Of a stretch of 64,000 nucleotides of DNA, positions 34,601-49,600 are shown piece after piece. Within the stretch, counting starts at the first letter, position 1. Every line of letters begins with the position of its first letter. Location of the stretch: NCBI GenBank assembly GCA_914767715.1, contig OU612065.1, positions 17,174,001-17,238,000 of the forward strand. The letters are read 5' to 3'. The notes beneath the pieces are model-generated. The model searched no databases. It saw nothing but the letters and a program-made list of their open reading frames with translations, and was not told the DNA's origin. Source of the stretch: Membranipora membranacea. Lineage: Eukaryota; Bryozoa; Gymnolaemata; Cheilostomatida; Membraniporidae. Position numbers and translations under genes: made by a program.

Positions 34601-37600
34601 ATATCAGCCAAAATCATGCCTAGCTTCTGCAATAATGTTTCTGCTATAAGGCCATCAGAGAATATTCCATGATGTCACTTTCTTACATAGCCTGTCTTGA
34701 CAAGCTTGTCGAGACAGGCTATTTCTTACTGCAATATCATTTTATTCAGCATTATTTTGAGTTGTCCCTATTTAGCAATGTCACATTTCATAAAACAAAT
34801 ATCATCTGGTATTATTGGAAGTAGTCTGAGGAATGTGGGTGTAAAAACAACCATGATGTCACCGTGAAAACTAGGGCAAAAGTATGTAAAGTGTTCGTGG
34901 GAGCAAATCATATATTTGTGCAGTCTAAATAACATGTACAGACTGGATAATGTAACTTCACATTGGCCAGAGCATAGCGTCATAGAATACTCTGTGATTA
35001 CTGCATGCCAAAGGTTTAATAATAAAGCAACAAAGCTTGACAACATCAGGTTATTTTACCCCATGAGGCATCTTTCAATAATCATAGTAAAATTTAACAT
35101 CAGTATGATTAGTAGCTATGATAAATGAAATGTAGAAAAAGCATTAACAATTCGAGTTTAAAACTTTTTTGGAAAATATTCAGGTTGAAATCTCACCCTG
35201 TTGACTTTTGATATCTCTAGTTTATGCCATTTTCCGTCAGATATAGCTTTGGTTACAGTTAGGCTAACAAAGCCTGTACCATAATCAACATACACCACGG
35301 GTCTGCCACTAGAGACTGTTATCGCTATATAGTCTGTTATCGCATCAATCCCAGTACCTTCAACAGATATGACAGGTTTGTTTTCAATACAACTTTCATC
35401 CTCCCCGCTGCGACTTTGTAGGTTATTTTAGCCCATACCACTTTTAGATTTCAGCTATACAGCATTAGTCTTTGTCTGCAGCCCTAAAGAAGTTTGAATA
35501 CTAGTTCACACAGAAGGCAACAATCTATAGACCTAATGTATATCTCACCTGGATTTTTTCTGGGCCCATTGTACAGTATAAGCCCATTAGATTGCCTGGT
35601 GATGACTTCTATGATGGTAGAGCCATTACCGCACTGAGGTAGAGTATTATACTCTGCCCAGCCATTACCTGTGAAACTATGCCTGATCTGCTGGCATCGG
35701 GGTCCATCAAACCCAAACGGACATTCACACCTAAAAGTTAATGTAATTTAGTTAAATGATTTGAAAACAAACGCCTACATCTCTATCCTCTCATGCACCA
35801 GAGAGCGTGAAATTACAAAACTTTGATTATTGAGCTGAAAAAACCTAATTATCAAATACCAGGGGCCTTGAACTTGATATCACACTACGCTATGGGTATT
35901 GTCTGCTCAGTAGGGATGAGGGGGGCCACTAAAACCGAAGAATATTTCATTTTGTATGACAGTCTGGTCCGCCATATATTTGCTATCTCAGTAACGTTCT
36001 CACCCTGTAGTTTTGCTGTCCTCGTTGTATATACAAGTACCACCATGTAGACAGCTGTCAGGAGTACATACAAGGGGAGATGATCCGTCATCGATGTCAC
36101 AACCACACTGTGCCATAACAACACTGGTCACACCAACTAGAGAACTACCATTAGCATTAACTAGTGTAGGACCATCTGCTATTGAGAGGGTGTTTGTACA
36201 CCCACCCTCACACACTTCCTTGAGGCACTCATTGATTGGAACTTGGCCTATCTCCATACCAATGATATAACCAAACTAAAACAACATATAATTAAATTAA
36301 TCGTTTGCCATTAATCTCTTCATAGCTCTCTTGATTGGTCAGTAAAAGTGACCAAAGCATCAGTAACACAACATCAAATCTCATCATGACAGTAGAGATT
36401 AGATATTCTCATGTACACAGATATTCTGCTGTAACAGAAATTACAGCCAACTTTAATCAAGGTAATTATAAATATGACCCTGGCGTTCCAGCATCTTGAA
36501 CTCACATTGCCATCAGCTAGCACAGCTCCTATCAGCTTCGTAGTGTTATAATAGGGGCTGCCATGTGCGGTGAACCTCACATCTACAAACCCTGGGGCTG
36601 ACTCTGAGTCTAAGACTGAGAACACATCTACATATTCTACTTTAGTATTGAGAGAATCAGCGATGGCTATCATGAACTTATCATAGGAACTCCTACCATC
36701 AGATTGTGGTGTGAGGAATTCTAATGCTGTGCCTATCAACAAAAGAGCAATATGGTAATATGAAGATCAGAACCAAATTATTTGAGAGTGGTTGTTGTGT
36801 TGTTGTTGTTGTTGTTGTTGCAATATTAATCTGATATCCGAATAGATATTACTACTTTGACAAACCTTTGAGCCTGATAGAAGCACCATTCCATACCGGA
36901 GCCTCATCGATAGTCTTAATGGTCGCTTTCACAGTTGAGATAGCCTCAGCTCTTACTCTACAGCTATCCTTACATGTATCAACCTGGGTGGGTGTACCGC
37001 CAACCTCATTACACTGGAAGGCACATCGGGTGTCAGCTATATACATGTCGATCACTTTACATTTAAACTCATAAACACCAGAAGGTATCACTCTAAGGTC
37101 AGCAGACATCATACCAGTGTTACCATCGATACTATAAATATTAGAAATATAAATGTTAGGCAAGCATTTGATAGAGTGAGCTGAATGTCATTTAGTTACA
37201 GTTTAAGGTATAATAATGTTGTGAAACAAAGTCTAACAAGAATCTGAACTTGATACAATCTCAGGAAGTAATATGTTGGTCAGCTGAATGTCAATATTGA
37301 TACAAGAACAAGTCGATATGAAGATAAGGAATAATTATTAGTATGAGTATAAGTGACAAGTAGAACGAAATCATCTTGTTTCATTTGTAACTTATTGACT
37401 AAGATATTCACAACCGACCTGAATCCATTTGGCCAGCTGCCGACTTTCTCATAACTCTTATATGGTTTGTCCCAATCATCAGCATCTATAGCGTAACAGT
37501 CACCAATCTCAACTACCTGATAGTCTCCTGAAATTAAAACCATGTGATGCTCAATTAATAATTCACAGAAACGGACGGAATAAAAATAAGATTTTTGGGG

Positions 37601-40600
37601 CGAACATGGCTGTTCTTCCTTACAATTGCCTTACGATGTTTCAGTCATGGCTTTGGATGTTACAATTTCTTCAAGAAAGTCATGAGCTTCTTTCATTATC
37701 GATCATAAAGTTATATAATCAATAAAAAAACAGCTTTAAAGCCATTGACCTGTCATATAAAAAATATTACAGTCTTTCATGTAGTGCGCTGCATTTTTTA
37801 GCAAACAACAATGATGTGATTCCAACAGACACCAAACAGTGCATAGTGCACAGGTGCACCAAACAGATCATGTCATGACAAGCTTTTTGAGTAATGCCAA
37901 TAAACACCCTTCAAGGAATTATCTTTGCCAAGTTTTCTTTGTCCGAATCAATTTACATTATAATTATTATTATAGAAATATTTTTTTAGTTTATCAGTAC
38001 ATGAATATCGTGATATGCAGATTATGAAAGTATAAAATCAAAGCTCTAGAATCAAATCAAAATTCTGTAGCGTTGATTAGTGCAGTCAATAGAAATTTGC
38101 ATGAAACAAAATCAAAGCATGCAGGCAGGTAGGCAGGCAAACTGTTGATCACACAGAAAATTTACTTACTCTCCCAGGCTGTGTAAATGAGAAGCAACAT
38201 GGACAGGTTAATAAAAGCAGCATCTATGTTTACAATAATATTGTAAACAAGCATATTTTGTGTTAGTAATTCTATATTTTCAGCTGGTGGTGGAATTAAT
38301 CAGGTTTGAGAACCAATAACATTTTGAGGACTTATGATCCGTTTATGGCAAATTTGCAATATGGATGACAAGAAGCACTAAGTGGTCTAATGTGTTGTAC
38401 TGAAAACTACATAACAGGCATCCAGACATTTTCTACATCATGAAGAGACACTCAGAACTGGTGAAAGTACTTGCATCCTCCCAAAGACTACATAACATGA
38501 ATTCTTATGCAATACAAGAATAGGGTTTAATAAGGAAACCAGACAAACCTTTGTAGTTATATACGAGGGCGTCCCGGTGACCGGGACTAGGAGGATTATC
38601 ATCCTCATCAGCCACCACCACAGTGACGCTCCTCACAGCGCTAACATTCTCCTTATCAGTGAGCTCAAGATAGAACTTAATCTCTGGTCCCTGCTCTCCC
38701 TCACGATCAAGTTCTCTTCTGGTGAGAAGTTCACCAGCTCCGTTAGCTACTGTCAGCCCTGAGGGTACATCCCAGTCTGTGGAACAGTGAAATAAAATAA
38801 AGGTTATTGATGAAAATGATATATGCGATAAACAAAATTAGAAAAGTGTATGACAACGTAAATTAGCAATGCATTATTCCATGGCATAATATGTTTTGTC
38901 ACTTTTTTTCATCTTTATCATCTATTTAATTCCATAATAAATGGCTCAGCTAGATACAAGAGGATATAACTTCCAACTAATTATTTCATGTGATGGTTGT
39001 GCGAGGGTAATAATAACACAAATCATTAAAATTCGATAAACTCACCAGTATGAAACACAAATCTAAGGTCTTTACTGTTAGCTGACCCATTAGAAGGTGC
39101 CATCATAAAAGGTGGTCCATGTCCGACTTTGTTATCATCGTCGTCGATGGCTCTTATCTCCCGGGGTCGGGTGTGTGAGTTAATCGGCATGTTCTCTTCT
39201 ATGTACACTACTGGGTCTACCAGACGCGGGCCATTATCGTTGATATCCTCCAGGTTGACATTGAGAGTCGCTGTACCTGTACGTCTGCTTGGGAATCCTG
39301 AGACCATAATTAAAACAAATCTTAACTAAGCAATACGTGTTCCAGGTACGAGTTAACAAACAATATCTCGCTATCTTGAGCATCTGACAGAAGAATAATA
39401 TACATGTTTCATTTCCTGATACTAGAAAATTGGTGGCGTCAATGTGATGGATTATAACCCCTAATCATCGCATTCGCCTCTGCACAAACTAAATGCAAAC
39501 AAAACTGTAAAGATCATATTGTGTATAGCTTCCTGAGACTCTGGATGCAATTACGTATGAGAAGCTTGAAGATTAGATGAGAATCATCAGTTCAATTCAC
39601 GAGCTATGATAATTTGTATACTTTAAGGGCAGCAGCTAACCGTTATCTACAGCCAGTATTTTAACAGTATGAGTTTCAAGAGTCTCCCGGTCAAGTGCCT
39701 TCTGAGTCCTGACTTGACCATTAGAAGGATCCACTTTGAAATATCGATCAAAATCAGATGAGGCTGTCCGGTCTATCAGATACCTGCATATGGTGAAAAA
39801 TAAAACAGAATGTATATCTGAAACACTTATCCGGTTTAAATTACATAATTTCTGCAGGGTTTCAGTAAAAGATAACTTTGTGAGAGACTATAAGTAACTT
39901 TTTGAGAACTCAAAAGAATGTTAAGCTTTAAAATAAGACTTACTCAATCTCGCTATTGCGGGGCGTACTGATTGCGTCCCTATCTGTTGCAGTGAAGGTG
40001 TGTACAAGGGTATTGACTGTAATATTCTCTAGTAGGTTGACTGTAACCGTCTGAGGATCAAACAGTGGGGTTTCGTCATTCTCATCCAACACTATAAACA
40101 ATTAAAAATAAATTAGCAACAGTTAACTACTAACAACATAAGTCACAAACTGAAAAGAGGAATAGAAAGTAATATAAAGCAATTAATTTAGATATGTTTT
40201 CATCGGTATAAAACCAATAGATTGTCTTCTTTTTGTAAGGGAGTAGATGACTCCTGCTGTTGGTTAGTGTGTATTGTATTGTTATAACCAATGCTATGGC
40301 AATATAGTTAGTTTATTGTTACTACAGCAATTATAGCAATTTAATTTTAATTTAATAAGGTATAATTTACCAGTAATCTGCACTGTGGCCTTGTCAGACA
40401 TCCGTCCATCGCTGACATCCACAGTTATATTCATCTGTGGGGACAGGCCTCCCAGGTAGAAATGCTCAAAATCTAGTCTCTACAAACATAGAATTATGGG
40501 CACTCATATAGCATGTGTTATATCAATTTATCAACTTATTAATGATGACGTGACCATAAAGAGAACTTAAATTTATAGTCGTCTCTGTTAAAAGAATATA

Positions 40601-43600
40601 ACCAAAGAAATCTCTCTGAAAAAAACCCTGGCGAAGCGAACGCAACTCGATTCAATCAAGTACCAAAATGAAAAAATCCTGCTACTAAATACCTGTTGGT
40701 CTCTGATGAAGATGTTGCCCTGATCATCAATACTAAAGTTCTGAGCAGCAGCATTGTCCAGACTGAAGGCAAATACTGCATCACTGTCCAGATCCTCAAC
40801 ATTGACCTTTACTATGAATGACAGCGGGCCGGCTAGCTCGCTTACTTGTCTGGCGTAGTAATCAGGCACAAACTCAGGTGCATTGTCATTGTCATCGCCA
40901 ACTATAATGGTTGCTGTAGCAGTGGCTGATAAAAGAGTTAATAATTATGAATTATAAGCTAAAACAAGATTTTTTATAGCAGAGAATCACCTACTCACTT
41001 ACATGTAATTTGAGGTATTCCATTACAACTGGTAATGGAATTCTACTTGCAGCTGTGCAGCTCAAAGTGTAGCAAGCATTTGTGATTAAATTGACAGAGC
41101 TTGTAAGCTTGGAAGCACTGTATCACTGACTATTCAGTGGGATTGTGATTTTGATACAATTCAGTGCAAAAATTGCAAACAATTCAGATATAAAGCTCTG
41201 GAGTGTGAGGCATAATTATTACTCTTAAATTACATCTTCCAATAAGGTATTACCACAAGACAATGATTTCTAAGTTTATGATCATCAAGTGCTCACTAGA
41301 TTTTGATGTTGGTGTGCCTAGATCATAAGCCACAACCTCCAGTGTATAACTATCAACCACCTCACGATCAAACTCAGCAATCGTCTTCACAACGCCGAGC
41401 TCGTCGATCTCAAAGTAAGGATAAAAGTTAGAGGCTGGGTAGTTCTGAGGCTGTACAGAGTTCTCCTTGAGACGGAACTTCACAGACCCGTTATTCCCAG
41501 CATCTTTATCATTAGCTTGTATCGTCATCACAGTTGTCTCTGAAAGAATTAATAGTTCTCCCCAGTTATGCTGGTTATGGATATTCCAAATTCAAATGCA
41601 GAAAATTAACAAAATAGATAAGACATTCTGCATCTCTATCTCCTCCAACACAACATTATTGTGTCCAGCGCTCAATCAATTGTTGCCAGTTTCCGTTAGA
41701 GTACGGATGTGAAAAGAGTAAAGCAAGTGCCGTTTTCCTAGGTTTATCATATAGTATATCCCTCCTTAACTAGTGGCAGATTTTCACATTCAGTGAACCC
41801 TTCAAGTTTCAATTTATGGGTTGACGTGAAAAGAGCAAAACAAAAACTGTTTTTCAAGTATTATTATATCCTTACCTAGTGGTAGATTTTCCATCACAGT
41901 ACCAGTTAGGCTCTCCTCTCTGAACACAGGGTAGTTATCGTTGATATCCTGAGGGAACACAGACACGATGGCGTACCCGATACGGTTGGTCGGCGTACCA
42001 GGCTCATCATAAGCCAACACATTTACATCCCACTGAGGCTGTGTATCTCTGTCTAATGATCTCACCAAATACACCTGGCCTGAGAAATAGAATAGAGGGA
42101 AAATTGAAACGATTGGATGAACAATTGTAGTGAAATTCTGCCATTTTCATTTCATAAGCCAGCTCTTGTTTTTTGCTTTAACTGTTTCATCATTTTCATG
42201 ATCATTTTCTCATTAGTGTTGACAGGATATTTAAGTACTACAAAGATGGACATTACGATGAAATCAATTAGGTGAAACCATCTAGAAACTTTGGCTTCCG
42301 ACATGAAACCCAGATTTTGTGTTGCCTACCTGAGGAGAGGTCGATCTGGAATCTGTCGCTGTAACTACCGCTTAGTGCATACTGTATATTATTAGGTCTA
42401 TCTATATCAGCATCTGTGGCTGTAACCTGTGTTAAACAATGGTAATAGATTAATCAAGTGTGTGGAATGATAACATACCAGTGTCTTAACTCGAAGCCGA
42501 GCCATGGCTAGTTTGAGCCCCCCCCCCAACTCTTGCCCCCCTGCCTGACTACCCCCAGAAAATCCAGGAAACATATGTGTACAATATTTGTGACCTCAAA
42601 CTAAACATACATCAAATCAACTATGACACAACATATACCCTAATCAGTTTAAGCTATCTCTCATGAAATGATACATACCTTGACAATAGGAAGCCTGTTA
42701 GAAGTTGATATTGTGTCGTCCTCCTCATATACACTGGACACACTGTACACACTCTGAGTAAACTGAGGGATATTATCATTCATATCAATCAGTTCTATAT
42801 ATACATTAGTCTGTGCACTGTATCGTCCATCACTCACTTCAACCACCATGTTGTAAACCTGTAGATATATGAAGAGTTTTAGAATTCTGTTAGATGGGTT
42901 AGTATAAATATAACCTGAAACTTTTAAGCATTTATTATTGGATTGTCTCAGGTGGAGGGAAATTTGTTACTTTCTGTCAAATGATAGCATTGAGAAGTTG
43001 TAAAACAAACCTCGAAGAATGGATCTATATATATAATATTTTTGCTTGATGGTGGTTTGACTCATTTAGTCGATTTTGGAGGCTATAATAAGTATATCGC
43101 TCATTGGTCACCTACCTTTTTTGTTTCATAGTCCAATCTTCCGGTATCGAATACCACAATGTCGCCTGTGTTTGTGATTTCGAAGGCCTGGTTGTCGTTT
43201 CCGCTGGGTAAGCTGTACTGGAAGTTATTGTTTATATCAGCATCACTTGCCCTGACATTCATGACAAGCTTTCCTTTAGGGGCAGTCTCCTCGACACGCC
43301 CATCGTACTGTTGTTCCGGGAAGAAGGGAGGGTTGTCATTGATGTCATTAATGTTGATTTGCACTGTGACAATTTCTACAATATCAAAAAGAACGAGGAT
43401 GAAGTAATCGTAGTAACCAGTGTTAGAAAATGTGAGTAAATAATACATACTCATACTCTGATATTTTGCCTGCAGAGCAAGGCTGGAGCCTAAATGGTGG
43501 ATCATATAGTTAAAAAGACAAACATGCTGGGATATCAATTCCCACTAAACAAATTAAAGGTACACACTTTTCATGTAATTAATAAGACAACTTACGGCTG

Positions 43601-46600
43601 TTTGGTTGGCCATCAGCTTGAGGTCGAGCAGATGGAGAGCCATCTATAGCCTTGACCTTGATCTGATAGAGGTCACGAGTCTCTCGATCAAACACTATAT
43701 CCTGAGCGACTCTCACAATGCCGGTCAGTGACTCCACACTGAATAGTGCAGAATCTAAGTTAGGCTCCAAACTGTATGTTTTCTATAAAAATGGCAAGTG
43801 TATTGTAAAGTTGAATTCTACAAAAGCAAGTTAATATGTGATGGAAATAATTGACTCTGGGAACTTGAAAGTCTTAAAATATAATGAGCAAGACTTTTGG
43901 AGCCACTAGTTTGTCAAACCGCTGGCACCTTTGGTCATTCAAATAGACCAATTTATTCTCAGATCTTCCATTAAGAGATATATAGTTTCCTGTGACTTGC
44001 TTGGGAGTGTGACCTCTGACAGAGCTCTTTCCCTCAATAAGGAGGGATCAGAATATAATGACATGTGATCACAAACATATTCATTGTAGGACTGCTCACA
44101 GTTTTGAAGGCAGGTGTGATATCAGAGTCGTAAGCCTTCACAGTGACCACCTCAGTATTAATAACTGTCGTGTTCTCATCTACAGAGCCAATCACATATC
44201 CATTATCATCTGTGTTCTCAAACACTGGAATGTTATCGTTGACGTCGATGAGCTCCACATTTATAGTTCTCTCTGCATATACATTATTCCCAAGACTTTG
44301 TGGCTGAAAGAAAGACATGTTTTCGTGTTGTAAACTAAAAAGAATCTGAATGCTTTTATGATACAATATAGTTTTTCATACGATGCATGTTAGTATAAAT
44401 TGTTGGCATTGTTGTTTCACTCATGTCTAGATATGTGCTCGGGTAGAAAAATCCTAAATAAAGCTTCATATATCTTTCCTCACGGTTTCTCTAGTATTCA
44501 GGAGATGAACTCAAACTTCTAGAAAAGAAATCCATTGAATAACATGTAGGCCTGTCTTACTCATACAAACGCACATAATCCATAACTTACCGTTACTCGA
44601 ACTTGCAGTTTATAGAATCTCAGCTCATCAGCGTCGAGTTTCTGAGATTTGTAGATGGCCAGACAGAGTTCATTATTATCGTTACATTCCTGATTATCAG
44701 TGAGAATATGGAAGGCCTCCAGTGTAGTTTGAGGGACAAGGTAATAATTCACAGGCCCTCGTGTCTCTTCATCTGATATAGCCTGGATAATTTAAAAAAT
44801 TGTTTAAAGTTTGTGGTAAACTTATTGATGCTTATCAGGTATAAAAAAGCCTCTGTGTCTCTGACATATTTACAAGATCATCTGGTTGAACAACTACAAG
44901 TCAAATTTACAGGAATAAGTTGAGTGTAATGGAGCTTGATCACTGCCTCTATTCAGCTGTACATAATAAAATGTTCAGCTTCTGTGGAAGATCTTTGCAC
45001 CATTCTGCCTGGATGATTTTCTCAGACTGGATAAAATATATTAACTGAGAGATGCGGGCGCACCTTGATACGATAGATAATAGTATCATCAGTGAGATTC
45101 TCCAGTATTTTGAAATCATCCGGAGGAACTCTAGTGAACACTGGTGGGGCAGCATCTTGTCGAATGTTTACAGTAAAGTCAGCTATCTTTGACCTGCCAC
45201 CTCCATCAACCACCCTAATTCTCATCGTCTGTGTCGGGTTTAGAGCCGATGTCAGCTTCACTCTAATTATAAAAAAACAGATTGAGTAAGAAAAGTATTG
45301 AAAACTCATGGGTCAGGTAGCTGGTGTATGTAGTTGCCTTCCTTTTGTGGCAATTTCACCCAGAGCAGACAACTTCAAATAATCATATGCGGGGCTTTAT
45401 CTGCTTGTAGTTGGCACATTTCTCCATCACTGACCAAGAAAATCGACCAACTTCAAAATCTCAAAGCAATCAAACAACGATCAATGAAGAGCTGAGAGCG
45501 AGTTACAGCCACCATTACCATTGACAATCATCTGTCATTGGAGCAATCAAAATCGCATGCAACAACTTATATGTATCATATATGTATGTGGTTATGACGT
45601 ACTTATTTTTAAGAGCCTGATTCTCTATCATGAAGTTATCATTGTCTAAAACTTGGTAAGTGAGTCCAGCAGTTCCATTGTTCCCAAAGTCAGGATCGAC
45701 AGCGAATAGCGGGTAGATTGTGGTACCGATTGGCGAATTGATGACTACGTTTTGAGAGTTTGGTAAGTTGAGGACGGGATCATTGTCATTCTGATCTCTC
45801 ACCTGCATACTAAAAATAACAAAAAACAAAGCTTGTCAGCTTAATCTTCTATTCATTCTCATTTTACCTTATATTCATAAATACAGATTGATTTATCATA
45901 CAGTAATCCAATACCAAAACTGGAAAAAAGCAAAACTTCCATCAAGACACATAAAAGTCACACTTAGATCCCCAATATATATTTCTCTTGCTCAAGGAAT
46001 GACAATTGGCAGTACAATCTGCAGCAGCTTGCAACACTGAATTGGGCAGTACAGTCTATATCGGCTTGCAAGACTTACTGCAGAAGGATCTATCTTCCTC
46101 AATTTTGCATTGCAGAACTAGCAGTGTTGAGCAAATAGTTATATAAGTCAAGAGTAGACAACTTACGTGAATGTACAGAATGTACTAAGCTTGCTCTGTG
46201 CGCCGTCCTCAGCTTTGACAGTAATAGATATCTGACTTGTGGCCTCTCTGTCGATACTGGACACTGTTGTGTATATATCTCCAGTAGTCTCGTCAATCCT
46301 AAACAAGCTGACATCGTTCACGATCAGACTGTAACGTAGCTCGCCATTTGGTCCTACATCCTCATCCTTGGCTTTGACCTGCGTAAGAAAATTAGGCATT
46401 TTATGTAAGTTCAAGAGAAGACGTGTTCACATATTTTTTGGGCTCGACAAAGCAGATATTTCTTTTGGAGGTTATTAGCAAACTTATTTAGAGACGTGGA
46501 TATGATTTAATGCTTTCCTCATTCCCTGCTTTCATACACAGAATGGATAAGCTTTATGTACAGGATGAGAAAGAGGTGGATATTGGGTGAGCAGGAACTT

Positions 46601-49600
46601 TGAAAACTTAATAAAAGCATACCTGGATGACAAATGCATTGTTTGTGTTTTCTGGAGCTGAGGCTAGGTTGTTAAACAATGTACAGTTTGGGAATTCTGG
46701 AGCGTGATTCCTACCAACTATCTCAATAATAACCAGTGAGTATCCGGTGTTTCTCACTCCGTTGTCTAAAATTGAAAGTTTTTGGTGATTGTTGCAAACT
46801 ATAAATTAAATGTTCAAAGGCAAGAGGTTGCTTAACTGTCCCAATACTGTCTCAAACTTTTCTAAAGCCCTCTGGCCTAGTTTAAGGCAGCGATGATACC
46901 GAAATGGAAATGGGTATAGACACACTTTTGTCAATTGAACTTAGCATATGATTTACTTTCCAAAAGATTTTTTAACAACAGATAATAGCGGCACCAGGGA
47001 AATTACAGCTGCAAAGAAGTGATAAAAAATCTGATCATCAGGTGCATCGTAAGTAAGAATCTGTATTATTTACGTAAACCCATCAATGTTCTCTCTCTTG
47101 TCAAGGTATCAGGTACTGGTCTTACCAGGTTGGCAGCATGATCCGTCGTCAGTGGCTGACACATTGAGAGTGAACGATGACTTGTCTCTATAAGCTGACT
47201 GAGTCAGGTCAGCAGTGAGATATACTGAACCAGTATCTGGATCTATCCGAAACGGTGATGCTGGCTGACCTAGAAAATTCAAATTTATAACAATAAATGT
47301 GTCATTGTGGACCATGATAAAATAAAGTGAAACTGTTCTTAATTTTTCGGTAAAAAGACAGCTGTGTTATTTTTAAGTCAGCAGGAAAACTTTTATGTTA
47401 TGTGAGGCATCATGAGTAGTTATTTAATCCATGTTGTGTTCACAGTATAATCTCTAAGAGAAATCTTTAGTCATGTCGCAAAGAATCAGCTGTGATAAAT
47501 ATCACATGAGGGAAACATAAAGAAGTGAAACAAAGGAAGAAGAACAAGCACTGACTCCAACAAAACTACAGAAGATAACATTGTATATCACGAATCTCAC
47601 TCACTGGACACAATCTGATAAGAGACTTTATCACCATCAGGATCTGAGGCTAGGACAGTAGTAACGACTGAGTCTACAGCTTTAGTAGCCTCGATTCTCT
47701 CCAGTCTAGTAGACTCAAAGCGGGGTGCCTCATCGTTCGTGTTCTGTACATTTACTCGTACGTAAGCAGAGCTACTTTTAGGAGGTTGGCCTGCATCAGT
47801 TGCTATCACTTTGAATCTGTATCCAATACTGTCTATTGACTCATAATCTAGTTTGCTGTGAATGACAAACAAAATTGAGACAATACAGTAGATTTCATCT
47901 AATACAAATTTGGATTTGAAATACAAATTATGTAAAAAAGAGTAGGTACATACAAATGAATACATTTGAAAGGTGAATCGATTGGTAGGAGATTTGATGA
48001 ATAATGAGCAAAAACTTTCAGCTTATATAAGTCAACATAGGTACATAATCCTAACGTTTGGCAAAAAAATAAAGAACAACATATTAGGGAAGAAGATAAA
48101 CTACATCAACCTTCAAACAGATGGAGCAATCATATCCAAACATACCCAGATATCTTAATATCTCCTTTGTATGATGTCCCATCGAATACGGTCTCCACAG
48201 AGAATGGGAGAGGATCAGCAGAGTCAGATTGAAGAGAGTAAGTTATTCTACCATTGGCACTGTTGGGTGGGTCAATATCTGTAGCTTTCACTGCAAGAAA
48301 TATACACAATATGTTATATACACACGTATACACACATATACAATATACACAATAAGTTACATTCAGTTGATTTTCCCTGAATGTTTCCTCTTTACATGAT
48401 CCAAAAGCCTAAACAACTGTTAAAGTAGGCTCTCTGACATTCAGTTTTTTGTAATAGATATCATTGTGAATATCCCACAAGTTGTTATGTTTGCTTACAT
48501 TCAAACTTTTTTGTTGGAGTTTGATTGCAAGAGATCGTATAAAATAGTGTATTGGTTACATACAGTTAGGGAGTAAAAATCTTAAAACACTACTGTTTTG
48601 ATATTCATTATAGCTGTGCACTGCATAATAACAGAAAACATACCAGTAGTTATAAGAGTGCCTTCAGTGGAGTCTTCTTGGAAAGCAGTACCACCGACAT
48701 ACTCAGAAATGTCAAACCTCGGAGCGTTGTCATTTATATCTGTTAGCGTTACTATTACCTACAATGATTTCAAGTATATTTTGACTTGTTCATTACAACC
48801 TCTATCTAAAAACTGTCAGATTATGTGTTAATTTAATTCCTTGATTTCACAGATCTATGGACTGAACAGAGATGTAACACAGAAAGTATGGATGGTAAGA
48901 TGAGACTAAACTCTACCTGGGCGGTACTACTCAGTGCCGTCCCCCTCTCTCTGGCAGTAATAACTAGTGTATGACTTCTGTGGTCCTCAGTCTCATAGTT
49001 AAGTTTACTGGTCAATCTAATCTTAGCTTCATTGGGACGAGCAGCAGATTCCTCAATACTGAAATACTGCGAGTCAGTCATAGAGAAAGCTATTATATCT
49101 CCTTGGAATGACTTGACTTTGATGATGACATCCAGACTGCAAATGAAATTTAATGAAAAATGACATTCACAGTAGAGTGTGCAATACTTGGAGTTGGCAA
49201 CTTTTATTATTGTGTATGGAATCCCATCATTGAAGAATCAAAATAAAATTACCCAGCCCCACTCAAAGCATGTATGGTTACCAGCCATGGGAAAATGATA
49301 GAATTATTCAGATAAGGTTATAATCAACACATAACCAAGTTTCATGCCTAATTTAACTGAAGAAGCTTGGCACTGATCTTCATTAATTTGGCACCATAGT
49401 TTGTGCCAATATATAGTTTCAAGAGATGGCACTAATAGCTCTATTTTCTTGAATGATTCTACGTTCTAATGAACTAAGCTTAAAGCAATGACCTTCTTGT
49501 TAGAATCCCTTTTCAAATGGTGATAGGAAAGGTTGTTTGACCCGATCACAAATGGTAGCTGTCAGTTGCACAGCACTTATATTCACTTCACAGTCATATT

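Larger units (their letters stand above)
31894..37131 (-). other. Cadherin membrane-proximal region: EGF and laminin-G modules
   Basis: After the last EC-like unit (linker [10 protein letters not shown], exon 28) comes a conserved non-chordate membrane-proximal region. Exons 28-29 include a Cys-rich insert and [20 protein letters not shown]. An EGF-like repeat (SCLHGGTC, then [12 protein letters not shown]) spans exons 30-31. A first laminin-G domain runs [11 protein letters not shown] to [11 protein letters not shown] and beyond (exons 31-33), and a second EGF has [12 protein letters not shown] (exon 34). A second laminin-G domain covers exons 35-38 ([24 protein letters not shown]). A third Cys-rich EGF-like unit has [15 protein letters not shown] (exons 39-40). 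This LamG/EGF arrangement is that of type III classical cadherins, absent from chordate ones. Confidence 0.85.

Noticed and set aside
35885-36270. Overlapping plus- and minus-strand frames around 36 kb
   Set aside because: Only the minus-strand frame matches (EGF-containing cadherin exon 36004-36275). The plus-strand frames are its shadow.
41014-41042. Small inverted repeat ATTCCATTAC / GTAATGGAAT
   Set aside because: Short, no target duplication seen, and inside a cadherin intron; too weak to call an element.
42512-42558. C-rich run in a cadherin intron
   Set aside because: A simple homopolymer-like tract without further structure; similar C runs occur at 25.9 and 58.3 kb.
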